The notes under the pieces: model-generated | Database searches by the model: none | What the model saw: only the letters and a program-made list of their open reading frames with translations | What the model was told of the DNA's origin: nothing | Position numbers and translations under genes: made by a program | DNA from: a virus | Virus record (IMG/VR): IMGVR_UViG_3300036045_000512 | Location: 1-35,161 of that record | Reading direction: 5' to 3' (one strand) | DNA length: 35,161 nucleotides | Part shown: positions 9,101 to 15,818 of the stretch, in pieces | Layout of the letters: every line of letters starts with the position of its first letter | Numbering within the stretch: the first letter of the stretch is position 1

Positions 9101-9617
9101 TTCCCGCCAGAGAATCGCCTGCCAGAATAATGCGCAACTGGCTCGTCGTCCCCGTCGCATTGAGCTTCGCCAGAGCTGCTCCCATCGGCGTGAGGCGCGA
9201 GTTATCCACTCCGCCGAAGTATCCGGTGCCTACAGGATCGACCATCGCCGCGTCCGTGCCGTCGCTCTCCTCCCAAAGTGACAGATTCGCCGTCTGGGTC
9301 GAGTGACCTTGGATGGTGCTTTGCACTTCATCTGCCGTGCCATCAATGATCTGTCCACGCGTATAGGTGTTACTGGTGCCGGTGCCTGGAATCGCGAGAT
9401 TGATGCGCGCTCCGGCCGCGTCCGTGGCGCCGGTGCCGCCGCGTGCGACCGGGAGGCTACCCGTGGTCGCGTTGGCCAGGCCGGCTAGAGCGGTATTTGC
9501 GTTGGAGGGCGTCCAAAAGCCGGATTCGACTGCGTCGTCGCTGCCCAACCGGATGAGGGTCTGGGCCTGCGAGTGCGCCGTGAGGAGGATGCAGATAGAG
9601 ATACAGATGCGCTTCAT
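6198..9617 (-). CDS. Tail fibre with SGNH/GDSL hydrolase domain and signal peptide (1139 aa)
   Basis: Large Gly/Thr/Ser-rich fibre-like protein. Residues 1-19 (MKRICISICILLTAHSQAQ) look like a classical signal peptide with cleavage after SQA, which is unusual for a tail protein. Residues 58-74 carry the tail-fibre motif ARGGTGATDAAGARINL. Residues about 160-470 form an SGNH hydrolase: block I GDS with Ser169, block III GTDD at 363-366 and block V DGTH at 445-448 with the expected Asp and His. The usual Asn of block III is Asp here. Such domains in fibres often deacetylate or cleave surface polysaccharide. The rest is beta-rich repeat sequence, ending in a beta-sandwich-like domain from about residue 1025. 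It is followed by the chaperone gene and preceded by another appendage gene two bases upstream. Confidence 0.75.
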   Translation of the reverse strand: MKRICISICILLTAHSQAQTLIRLGSDDAVESGFWTPSNANTALAGLANATTGSLPVARGGTGATDAAGARINLAIPGTGTSNTYTRGQIIDGTADEVQSTIQGHSTQTANLSLWEESDGTDAAMVDPVGTGYFGGVDNSRLTPMGAALAKLNATGTTSQLRIILAGDSLAGNLYSHMHALLRDTIGIAGYTVGSPGDGTGTSTTSTGQFSTWVNGVYDTVTSGQRFVMCAPGSLDIIGVDSIKAMVVAESGGGTYKIQYKIGAGAWTDSGIGGDNISASNGTTSGSVTSGSVTRANMRVGIVGLTGSVKIIGMEARDSTSRGVIYGAITRGDTTVEQFNTVPTAVLNPIMASVAPDVMVWLGTDDVATYSAHMPAFYSRMNTASGVSTDWLWIGPNPISLSEASCRAQGAVLRGLAISNNESFFDGYTPYISYAAANAAGWMADGTHPSASGYGMLLGRLKQSLPIFGALRPQRETVALLTLASTGSVPPTIRTDAESATGLMLNKTLILQHDGSVPGGPAIILDDISGPTSTNDRSTIYREGNVLKIGDNGGGGGLIGVTPGSGEGANIIPLAGANFGMIGNGTTPFRGSVIRDMEVGSGGFLKGRNAGSHIGRGQVWASGAITAGATDLVTVGIKEQVRRYDIDAGAGTYTYNIDLDNTGAFEGATFFLRLDKEASANPTINVRSGSGGTVLRAINNVSAQIWHLAYTYDGAAWIEQSADLALPLQSNVFAPDVGAGSTITYGAATTSPSADWRASAKGTGDFIFFEDGAENEVQIRPGGSQADIDMVLMPKGDAALIFQTSYGNTLLSISPSNFFVIDPITGLESASFTGRVLYDSIGETSVAWGNRELSGPDGSSKLAWGNLGVNDFFGTENFYLTASQKVRGLNLDAGDAETWSFSKTGDGVLRSLTLSGSTLTQRGTSVASGATIDLSGVAGNVVQITGTTAVTNMSNLTVGNVYFFWSSDATGAVLTHGNNIFCTDDTNIRLSSDEAAVGVVVAANKILITPAFGGNMVSATVNSGSAVALTTATAANVTSISLPAGRWDVTYDVYFAGTSTTSTRQESSFGATSATLSTTTGHFVSTPFMTTLLSDTWTHSKSAARITVSSTTTYYLVARATFSAGTMSAFGEIRARRSP
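8736..8769 (-). repeat. 15-bp tandem repeat inside the fibre gene
   Basis: The plus-strand unit CGTCACCGAACCGCT occurs twice in direct tandem (8736-8750 and 8751-8765), followed by a partial third copy. It is in frame and encodes a duplicated TSGSV pentapeptide in the fibre, inside the hydrolase domain between blocks I and III. It may be a replication-slippage duplication. Confidence 0.7.
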
Positions 9618-9619
9618 AG

Positions 9620-10504
9620 TTAGGAGACTCGGTAGAGCAGAGTGAGGGTGAGCCAGGCGCCGGGGGATGCGCTGCCTACGCTCTTGATTTTGGCTTGGAT
9701 CAGAGCTCCGGCTCCCACGGCCAGTGGGGCTCCGAAGATGGTTTCTTGATACTTCGCGGCGGCCGCCAGCGTGGCGATCTTGCCTTGCTCGACGCCAGCT
9801 CCATTCACCAGGTCCACCGTCACCGCCGATCCGGTCGGCGCATCCTGGGCGCTCAGCATTGCGCCGATGATCTCAATGTCGTCGGTATGAGGCTTCCAGG
9901 CCCCGAAGATTTGCTCGTCGGTCAGCTCTCCGAAGAAGATCAGTTCTTTGTAAGATACGAGAGGCGCTATGAGCGAGTACCACCCGCGATCACCATTGGC
10001 GTCTGTGCCGTAATACTTGAGTTCGCCTGGCTCTTCGGCATCGCCCTCGAGCTGCACTTTTTCTGCCGTGACCTTGATCGATCGGCGGACCTTCGTGTCC
10101 AGAAAAGCTGGAGATGGGTCCGTCGCGCTCGCCTTGACGGCGCCGTTGGCGAGCGGGAGGGGGTGGAAACCCTTAGCCCCTGCGTTGTCCGTGCCGTAAT
10201 ACTTGTCGGCCCCGGGCACCTCGTCGTCGCCATCAAGCGTCAGGGTGCGATCGCCTCCCAGGTCTCCGCCTCCGGCGAGACTCCCCGAGGTCGCTACCTG
10301 ACGATTGTCGTCCACCACGTCCACGCCTTGGCGCTGGAGGGCGCCCGTCGCATTCACCCCTGTGGTGCTGATTTGCAGGGCCGAGGCCGTGCCCTCTCCG
10401 TCCTCGATCGCGCGAAGTGTGGAGTCCACTCCGGCGTTCGCGTTCGAGACTTGCAGGAGATCCCGATACGTCGCCGAGGGCTTCCTTCCAGTCAGAGTCG
10501 CCAT
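9620..10504 (-). CDS. Tail appendage/fibre-like protein (294 aa)
   Basis: Fibre-type composition with low-complexity Gly/Asp/Ala stretches and two related repeats, one around residues 101-117 beginning YYGTDNAGAKG and one around 163-178 beginning YYGTDANGDRG. The central SGSLAGGGDLGGDRTLTLDG is a motif common in phage tail fibre and appendage proteins. The C-terminal 100 residues are predicted beta-rich and more compact. It lies between the 164-aa gene (1 nt upstream) and the hydrolase-bearing fibre (2 nt downstream), so the three are a module. No signal peptide is visible, in contrast to the fibre. A partner or base of the main fibre is a reasonable inference, but no specific family is recognised. 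Confidence 0.6.
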   Translation of the reverse strand: MATLTGRKPSATYRDLLQVSNANAGVDSTLRAIEDGEGTASALQISTTGVNATGALQRQGVDVVDDNRQVATSGSLAGGGDLGGDRTLTLDGDDEVPGADKYYGTDNAGAKGFHPLPLANGAVKASATDPSPAFLDTKVRRSIKVTAEKVQLEGDAEEPGELKYYGTDANGDRGWYSLIAPLVSYKELIFFGELTDEQIFGAWKPHTDDIEIIGAMLSAQDAPTGSAVTVDLVNGAGVEQGKIATLAAAAKYQETIFGAPLAVGAGALIQAKIKSVGSASPGAWLTLTLLYRVS

Positions 10505-10505
10505 A

Positions 10506-11000
10506 TCATGCTCCAGCTAATTCCCAATTTGCGGTGTTGAGTCCTTCCCAATTGGCGGCGTCCCAATCCTCCCAATTCCCGAGAGAGCCCATCGACAGAT
10601 TCTCGGAAACGGAAATGACCGGCTCACCGACGGAGAAGGCAAAGTGAGACTCCACGCTGCGTCCGTAACGCAGAGGCGTCACCGCTCGCAGGATCGCTGA
10701 ATCCCATGTGATGGTAATCACACCATCGCCGGTCTCTTCGGCGAGCATCAGCGCAGCCTCGATTGGCAGACTCTTGCGCAGGCCGTGCGCGTACTCTGCC
10801 GCGCGGAGTTCGTTCGCGAATTCGCGCACAACTTTGAAGCTCCGGATCTCGCGTTTGTTCCCGCGCGCAAATTCTTCGGCCCATGCTCCTCGTATATATT
10901 CGGCCGCCTGCGAGGCTCCCTGCCCATCGATCGTGATGAGCCCGCAGCTCTCGGATTCGAGGGAGCCTGTCAACTGGTGAGCTCCGAATTGGGCGATCAT
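10506..11000 (-). CDS. Hypothetical tail-associated protein with Asn-Trp-Glu repeats (164 aa)
   Basis: No family recognised. Residues 1-135 read as a compact mixed alpha/beta domain. The last 25 residues contain three imperfect repeats around the core NWE (NWEDW, NWEGL, NWELA), which makes a Trp- and Asn-rich C-terminal tail. Such aromatic tails may mediate docking onto another virion protein, but that is speculation. The gene lies in the appendage block between the tube protein and the fibres and is separated from its neighbours by 1 and 9 nt. Confidence 0.55.
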   Translation of the reverse strand: MIAQFGAHQLTGSLESESCGLITIDGQGASQAAEYIRGAWAEEFARGNKREIRSFKVVREFANELRAAEYAHGLRKSLPIEAALMLAEETGDGVITITWDSAILRAVTPLRYGRSVESHFAFSVGEPVISVSENLSMGSLGNWEDWDAANWEGLNTANWELAGA

Positions 11001-11009
11001 GGCTTAGGC

Positions 11010-11273
11010 TTACACCTCGAATGAATCGCGAGCCTCGTCCGCGATGGATGGCTGAGGCGACGCGGCCAAGGCCGAGGCGAGCGCCGCGCGGTCTGCGGCA
11101 CTTGGGCGGATTCCGGCGCTCTGCTTGACCCGGATGACGGCCAGCGCCAGGACGGCGCCAGAGTGAGGAGCCTCGGCAATAGCTCGTTCCAGCGCGGCTG
11201 CGGCGAGCTCCCGGATCGCGATGATCCCACGAGATCGCTCGTCCAAGGCGTTGAGTAGGTCTTGCGCGTTCAT
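11010..11273 (-). CDS. Hypothetical small helical protein (87 aa)
   Basis: Short Ala-rich, mostly helical protein with no recognised domain. Its ATG overlaps the stop of the tube protein gene in an ATGA junction (11270-11273), the strongest support that it is translated. It is in the position where some phages carry a small tail assembly protein. Because the true chaperone with the frameshift signal is at 5662-6110, I do not assign that role here. Confidence 0.5.
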   Translation of the reverse strand: MNAQDLLNALDERSRGIIAIRELAAAALERAIAEAPHSGAVLALAVIRVKQSAGIRPSAADRAALASALAASPQPSIADEARDSFEV

Positions 11274-12454
11274 ACCGATGTCAGTAGGAACAGCGGGTCA
11301 GGCACTCCTGCCGAGAAGGTGCGCGTCGCCTTCCATTCCAGTTCTCCCATGCGGTCCTGTTTCGAGGAAAATTGCTGCGGCCCTCCTTTGAGAGCCGCTC
11401 CGTAGATGACCACGCGACGGTCGCTTTGGGCGCCCGTAATCAAGAGATCGCCGCCCCGCAGCGACCGGCCCCGGAAAGCTCCGGCGCCTTGGAGTAGAAG
11501 CTTCGCCATGAGTTCGCTTTCCGAGACATTCTGGGGAGCGAATTTGGCTGAGGCGCTCACGCCCGCGAGCCGTCGTGACAAGATGCCCATGGCATCCGTC
11601 TCGATCGCCTCAAGCTGGAGATCGAAGTCCACGCTGATCGGCCCCTTCGGTGCCATGGCTTCCCAGGCTCCTCCCTCTCCCTCCCATTGCGCAGTCCAAG
11701 GTTCGGTCACGATCGCCGCCGGATCGAAAGAGGTGTCGGTATTCGCCGCATCAGCAATTGTCCACACGGCATTCGCCGTGTCCCAGTCCGTGTTGTTCAA
11801 CGGGAACGCCTCGAACTCGACTTCTTCGATCGCCGTCCTTGTCGTCGAGAGCCGAAGCCCTGGCATTTTTGTCACCGCCGCGTTGTGCAGCGTCACCACG
11901 CGGCCGGCGAAGGTATGAATCACCAGCGGAGTGTTCTGGATGAGACGCAGCGTCCCGGTCCCAGCATCGGTGATGTCGACCGCATTAGTGCCGGCCAGTG
12001 CATGAGCCTCGGTAAGATGGAGCTTGATCGTGTTTGCATCCGGGGCGGAGACAAAGTAGGTGGTCGCCGCGCCGAGACCGGCGGGAAGAGTCCCGGTCGT
12101 CCCGAGGCGCACTCCCGTCCCCACCACAATACCGTGCGCCGCGATGGTGATGGTATCGGCCGCCGCCGTCACGGCCGAAGCCGTATAGATGGGCGTGATG
12201 AGCGATCCGAGAAGAGAGGCTCCATAGGGGTGCAGGATCGCATCTTGCGCCGAGGTGAAGACACCCGCCGGCGTGAACCTCACTTTCAGCATGCGGTCCT
12301 TCGTGCGTTCATCGACCTCGCGGAATCGATCGACCTCGATCGCGAAGGTTTCCAGAGACGAATCCAGAATGATGTCTCCTTGACTATAGAAAGTCTGCCC
12401 TCGGTACTTGACCAGCGCCGGACCTCCTAAGATTTGCGTTACGTTTACGGCCAT
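11270..12454 (-). CDS. Major tail (tube) protein with inserted beta domain (394 aa)
   Basis: Probable tube subunit. The N-terminus (AVNVTQILGGPALVKYRGQT) and the C-terminal half (a region with AMAPKGPISVDFDLQLEAIE, ending LEWKATRTFSAGVPDPLF) have the pattern of tube proteins that report on an input material and its baseline. Residues about 90-170 form a recognisable insertion found in many phage tail proteins, running from TAAADTITIAAHGIVVGTG through TLPAGL and TTYFVSAPDANTIKLHLTEA to DITDAGTGTLRL. This is probably a surface-exposed beta domain on the tube. There is only one tube-like gene and no sheath gene. The ATG at 12454 starts MAVNV, 23 nt after the terminator-like gene upstream ends. 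Confidence 0.65.
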   Translation of the reverse strand: MAVNVTQILGGPALVKYRGQTFYSQGDIILDSSLETFAIEVDRFREVDERTKDRMLKVRFTPAGVFTSAQDAILHPYGASLLGSLITPIYTASAVTAAADTITIAAHGIVVGTGVRLGTTGTLPAGLGAATTYFVSAPDANTIKLHLTEAHALAGTNAVDITDAGTGTLRLIQNTPLVIHTFAGRVVTLHNAAVTKMPGLRLSTTRTAIEEVEFEAFPLNNTDWDTANAVWTIADAANTDTSFDPAAIVTEPWTAQWEGEGGAWEAMAPKGPISVDFDLQLEAIETDAMGILSRRLAGVSASAKFAPQNVSESELMAKLLLQGAGAFRGRSLRGGDLLITGAQSDRRVVIYGAALKGGPQQFSSKQDRMGELEWKATRTFSAGVPDPLFLLTSV

Positions 12455-12477
12455 TGGTGTTTCTCAGTTGTGGTTTT

Positions 12478-13182
12478 TTACGTGATGGTCTGAGCGGCTC
12501 CGTCGCTGCCCTGTAGACCGGGCTTGTAGGCGGCGGCCCGGACTGTTGTGCCGGATGTCACCGCGAAAGGGATGGTGTATTCAGTCGACTCTGCGTTGCC
12601 CGCGTAGGGGAACGATCCATCGAGGGTGTAATAAATCGTGGCGCCTGCCGTGAGCGTGGTGATGGTGACGTCCGCCGGCGTGCCGGCGATCACAGGCTTG
12701 GCCGCCTTGGCCACCTGATCGAGCCCGTTGCGAGCGTGCAAGATGATGTCGTAGCCTACCGTGCCATCCGGTACTTCGGTGGGCGTCATGGCGTCCTTCT
12801 CCGCATACAGGCATTGCGGACGGCGCGGAGACCAATGATGCAGCGTGCGCAGTACCTCCAAGCCCAGCCTCTCGGCGGTCTTCTGCGTACCGCCCGCCTC
12901 TCGGTTAACGAGAGGATTTTCGAGAACTCGGATGGTGTAAGCCACCTCCAAGAGAGGCCCGGGAGAATCGGAATCGATTGCGTCCACGTCAGGCATCAGC
13001 ACAATCACGCAGGCCCCAGGCAGCTTGCCGGCCTGGGAGGCGAATACAGTGAGCGCCGTCTCCACATCGCTCTCTACGACCCCCTTGGCTTGCGACAGCA
13101 CGATCACGTCGCTGAACGCTTCAGCGGCCAGCAGGCGTCCGTAAATATCAGCCTGCGCGCGATCCAGGAAATCGGTGTTCAT
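12478..13182 (-). CDS. Tail terminator/completion-like protein with chitobiase C-like domain (234 aa)
   Basis: The N-terminal 160 residues (NTDFLDRAQADIYGRLLAAE) resemble Mu gp37-type or tail terminator-like proteins in size, position and alternation of helix and strand; the match is by pattern only. Residues about 170-234 contain AGATIYYTLDGSFPY and GTTVRAAAYKPGLQGSD, the signature of the CHB_HEX_C (chitobiase C-terminal) beta-sandwich domain, a probable decoration module. The frame is open 249 nt further upstream to 13431, but the ATG at 13182 has a strong Shine-Dalgarno (GAGGAGGGG) and overlaps the stop of the 64-aa gene (ATGA at 13179-13182), so I use it. Confidence 0.6.
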   Translation of the reverse strand: MNTDFLDRAQADIYGRLLAAEAFSDVIVLSQAKGVVESDVETALTVFASQAGKLPGACVIVLMPDVDAIDSDSPGPLLEVAYTIRVLENPLVNREAGGTQKTAERLGLEVLRTLHHWSPRRPQCLYAEKDAMTPTEVPDGTVGYDIILHARNGLDQVAKAAKPVIAGTPADVTITTLTAGATIYYTLDGSFPYAGNAESTEYTIPFAVTSGTTVRAAAYKPGLQGSDGAAQTIT

Positions 13183-13373
13183 GGCCCTTCCCCTCCTCGC
13201 GCTTGCTCGGCCGCCCACCGTAGATTCATGGCCATTTCCTCCGCCATCTCGGGAGTCATCGCGAATCTCATCGCCTGCCCTTCGTGGAGAGCAAGCTCCA
13301 TCCACACCTCTTCGCTGGGAGCGTCGAGATCCACAATCGCCTGCCTCACATGAAATATGGGACTGGCACTCAT
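13179..13373 (-). CDS. Hypothetical small protein in head-tail joining block (64 aa)
   Basis: Unrecognised 64-aa acidic, Met-rich protein (ALHEGQAMRFAMTPEMAEEM is the characteristic stretch). It is joined to both neighbours by four-base ATGA overlaps (13370-13373 upstream, 13179-13182 downstream), which strongly suggests it is translated. It lies between the morphogenesis-like protein and the terminator-like protein. Confidence 0.6.
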   Translation of the reverse strand: MSASPIFHVRQAIVDLDAPSEEVWMELALHEGQAMRFAMTPEMAEEMAMNLRWAAEQARGGEGP

Positions 13374-13963
13374 GACGAGCCTCCTTGCAGTCGAGAAATC
13401 TCCCGCTGCAAATATCGGGCGGCCGCGACATTGACAGTGGTCACGACCTCGGCAGAAGGCAGCACGGCACGCGGGTCCTTCTGAACCGCCACGCGAGGCA
13501 CGAGGAGGTAGTGGGCACGGATCGCCTTGCCCTCCCGTTTGGCCAGGATCGCGAACCGCCGGCCGCTGCGGGGCTTTAATAGGAAGAGTTCCCGGCGGTC
13601 ATTGCGGGCGCGCGGGCTCTTGCCGTAAGCCTCGGGCCGCAGCGGTATCGAGAGGTACTTGCCGCGCTTGGGCAAGATCTCTCCGCCGCGAGCTTTCAGC
13701 GCGATGGCGGCGCTGCTGATCCGGATGAGCGCCGTATTATCTGTGATCTGGTCGAGCCGGGTCCTATCGAATCCTTCCTTCTTCCAAAAATTCTGCTTCG
13801 GCCAATTCTTTTTGTTCGGTTCGCGGTTGCGGGCCAGGAAGAGATCTCGCTGAGCAACCTCGACGGCCTTGCCTACCTCGGCCATCAATCCGCGCGGGCG
13901 TGAGACCTGGCGATGCAGGGCGGACAGGAATGGGGTGGCGGCATCGCGGATAACCGTGCTCAT
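13370..13963 (-). CDS. Virion morphogenesis / head-tail connector-like protein (197 aa)
   Basis: Basic protein starting STVIRDAATPFLSALHRQV, with Lys/Arg-rich stretches such as KKNWPKQNFWKKEGFDRTR. Size, charge and position between the head genes and the terminator-like gene resemble Mu gpG-like (phage virion morphogenesis) or HK97 gp10-like proteins, which work at the head-tail junction. The motif set was not verified by search. It ends at an ATGA overlap with the 64-aa gene. Confidence 0.5.
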   Translation of the reverse strand: MSTVIRDAATPFLSALHRQVSRPRGLMAEVGKAVEVAQRDLFLARNREPNKKNWPKQNFWKKEGFDRTRLDQITDNTALIRISSAAIALKARGGEILPKRGKYLSIPLRPEAYGKSPRARNDRRELFLLKPRSGRRFAILAKREGKAIRAHYLLVPRVAVQKDPRAVLPSAEVVTTVNVAAARYLQREISRLQGGSS

Positions 13964-13998
13964 TGACTTTCCTCGCGGTTAAGAGCACATTTTCTTTT

Positions 13999-14172
13999 AT
14001 GGAAGAACCGACTGAATCGATGGCCCGGCTGGACCGGGCTATTGCCGCGATGGAACGGCCTCCTCACTCTGGGAGCGAGGAGATTGACGGAGAGGTCAAC
14101 GATTGCGTCGATATTGGTCCGGACGGTACGCTTACCATCCACGCAGGTATTGACCTGGCTGACGCTCCTTAA
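13999..14172 (+). CDS. Possible opposite-strand acidic small protein (57 aa)
   Basis: The only plausible rightward ORF inside the leftward late operon, filling the 211-bp gap between the MuF-type fusion gene and the morphogenesis gene. The 57-aa product is strongly acidic (about 14 Asp/Glu against 4 Arg) and ends with a regular-looking GPDGTLTIHAGIDLADAP. The start used is the ATG at 13999; there is no clear Shine-Dalgarno. A TTGACT at 13963-13968 could be a -35 box, with a weak -10 around 13987-13993, which would give a nearly leaderless transcript. The alternative is a 75-aa leftward ORF (13960-14187) that overlaps both neighbours. Its sequence is less protein-like, but its junctions fit the operon. 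One of the two may be real. Confidence 0.4.
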   Translation: MEEPTESMARLDRAIAAMERPPHSGSEEIDGEVNDCVDIGPDGTLTIHAGIDLADAP

Positions 14173-14174
14173 GT

Positions 14175-15818
14175 TCACGGCAGCCATCCTTTTTTCTTGA
14201 AGAGCTTTTCAATCGCGTCCGCGATCGGGGCGAAGTCGTCATCGCGCCATACCCCACGCCATTGCTGGTCCACGCCCACCCAATCTGGGCGCATTTTCTG
14301 AAGCTCCGAGGTCAACTGGAGATCTTTCCTCGCCAACCATTGCGCGTAGGAGCGTGCCCAGCATTCGTGGCACTTTCGGTGATACGGGCTCGTCAAGTCC
14401 TTAAACCCCTGGGATGCCCGGACGGCGTCCCTCCATTCCTGGAAGTCGGCGTGGTATTCCGATGCGAACTTGCCCACATCCTCTCTTGGAGTGAAATCCT
14501 TCAAGTCTCCGGTGAGGCCCGTGGTAGGTACATGGAATCCTCGATGATCTAAGAAGTGGCCGACTTCGTGCGCCATCGTCATGCGAGGATGATGGCTCTT
14601 TGGTTTCACGGCGATGTACTGGCCTTCCGTGTCAGTCGAATAGTAGGAGCCCACAGCATTGGGCGATGTCGTCGTTATAACGGAGATTTTATTGAGGTTC
14701 CCATCGTCGTGCGTGCGATCGATTAAATTGAGAGTATGGCGCACCATGTGGCGTATCGAATCGGGAGTGCTCGATGTGTCGACCGCCGACCCGACAGATG
14801 ATTTTGGCTCCCAGGCCGGTGCAGGTGCGGGCTCAGGTGCAGGTGCGGGCTCAGGTGCAGGTGCGGGCTCAGGTGCAGGTGCGGGCTCAGGTGCAGGTGC
14901 GGGCGCCGCGCTCCCCTTCCACCGGATCTGGTCTTTGACGATCTCTATCTGATGACCGAACTGGTCCTTGAGGCGGTCTCTCAGATCAGGAGAAATCCCG
15001 CGCAGGGATGCCTCAAGAGAGGCATTGAAATCCTTATCAATCGGCTTGATGATCTCGCCGGGCTTCAGGAGCGCATAGCGCTCGGCGTCGGCCCGCGACA
15101 CGTCTCGCACGCCCATGCCGCTTTGGAAATCGAATGGAGGCCATGGCACCCCGAACCGGGACAGCTTCGCCCATACCGGATCAGTCTTGAGGGCGATCCA
15201 TTTACCTTCGCTCGGCGACGGCCCTCCAGCTTCTGCCCACCGGCGCGCCCAATCGCGTGGCACCTGGCGGTCTTCGAGCCGCAGCAGTTCCTGCGCAGGG
15301 TAGGCATCCAGCACGTCTTCGTCCTGGTCCATCTTCCAACCGGCGTAGCCTTCGGCCTGTTTGGCATTGATGTCGAAGATCAGCCCGAGCCGGCGACGCG
15401 AGGAAAGATCGAGCAGCCCTCCTTCATCTCCGTCCCCCGGAGCGTAGCCGGACGCCTCGAGTTCGTCCTTGAGATCGGCGATGAATGATTCGCGGTCGAC
15501 CAAGGCCTCGCCTCGCGCCACCTTCTCGCGCGAGAGCGATAGATGCTTGTCGAGCTTGCCCTTCATCATCGACAGAAGCCGGGCATCCTCGACGCGGGAC
15601 GAAAAAAACGCCCGCTGCCGGAGGGCCGTCGGCAGTTGAGCCCATTCCTCAGTCCTCAGCTTGCTGCCAATCGGAGTCCTCGCCCCGATCTGCCGGACCG
15701 CTTCCGCGAACGGTTCCGCCTTGCTCAGATCGATCATGTTTGCGATCACCCGCGTCTTGCGGTGGATTCGCGCGAGTCGTCCCGGCTTCATCTTGGGCGC
15801 GGCCTTCCTCCGCCGCAT
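14175..15818 (-). CDS. Probable MuF-type minor head protein fused to zinc metallopeptidase (547 aa)
   Basis: Three parts. Residues 1-300 look like a minor head (Mu gpF/SPP1 gp7-like) protein; the stretch DPVWAKLSRFGVPWPPFDF followed by SGMGVRDVSRADAERYALL resembles the conserved end of that family. Residues 303-336 are a (APAPEP)n linker. Residues 340-547 carry a zinc peptidase: HEVGH at 417-421 with catalytic Glu418, and a downstream HECWARSYAQW (Glu485), a plausible third ligand. MuF proteins with C-terminal toxin or enzyme domains are a known group of prophage polymorphic toxins, so it may be a head protein, an injected effector or both. The ATG at 15791 (residue 10) has a better Shine-Dalgarno (GGAGGAAGG) and may be the true start. 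The position after gp36, not after the portal, is unusual. Confidence 0.65.
   Translation of the reverse strand: MRRRKAAPKMKPGRLARIHRKTRVIANMIDLSKAEPFAEAVRQIGARTPIGSKLRTEEWAQLPTALRQRAFFSSRVEDARLLSMMKGKLDKHLSLSREKVARGEALVDRESFIADLKDELEASGYAPGDGDEGGLLDLSSRRRLGLIFDINAKQAEGYAGWKMDQDEDVLDAYPAQELLRLEDRQVPRDWARRWAEAGGPSPSEGKWIALKTDPVWAKLSRFGVPWPPFDFQSGMGVRDVSRADAERYALLKPGEIIKPIDKDFNASLEASLRGISPDLRDRLKDQFGHQIEIVKDQIRWKGSAAPAPAPEPAPAPEPAPAPEPAPAPEPAPAPAWEPKSSVGSAVDTSSTPDSIRHMVRHTLNLIDRTHDDGNLNKISVITTTSPNAVGSYYSTDTEGQYIAVKPKSHHPRMTMAHEVGHFLDHRGFHVPTTGLTGDLKDFTPREDVGKFASEYHADFQEWRDAVRASQGFKDLTSPYHRKCHECWARSYAQWLARKDLQLTSELQKMRPDWVGVDQQWRGVWRDDDFAPIADAIEKLFKKKGWLP
14818..14904 (-). repeat. 18-bp tandem repeat encoding Ala-Pro-Glu linker
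   Basis: The plus-strand unit GGTGCAGGTGCGGGCTCA is repeated four times (14818-14889) plus a fifth partial copy to 14904, with no differences between full units. On the minus strand it encodes the repeating linker between the head domain and the peptidase domain of the fusion protein. Perfect identity points to recent expansion, and the copy number is likely variable. Confidence 0.85.

Noticed and set aside
6198-9617. Diversity-generating retroelement variable region in the fibre
   Set aside because: No reverse transcriptase or template-like repeat is present in the window; only a short 15-bp tandem repeat is seen.
12478-13431. 317-aa version of the terminator-like protein
   Set aside because: The first 83 codons cover the 64-aa gene in another frame and look non-natural; the ATG at 13182 has a strong ribosome site.
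14818-14904. CRISPR-like repeat array
   Set aside because: Units are directly adjacent without spacers and in frame with a coding linker.
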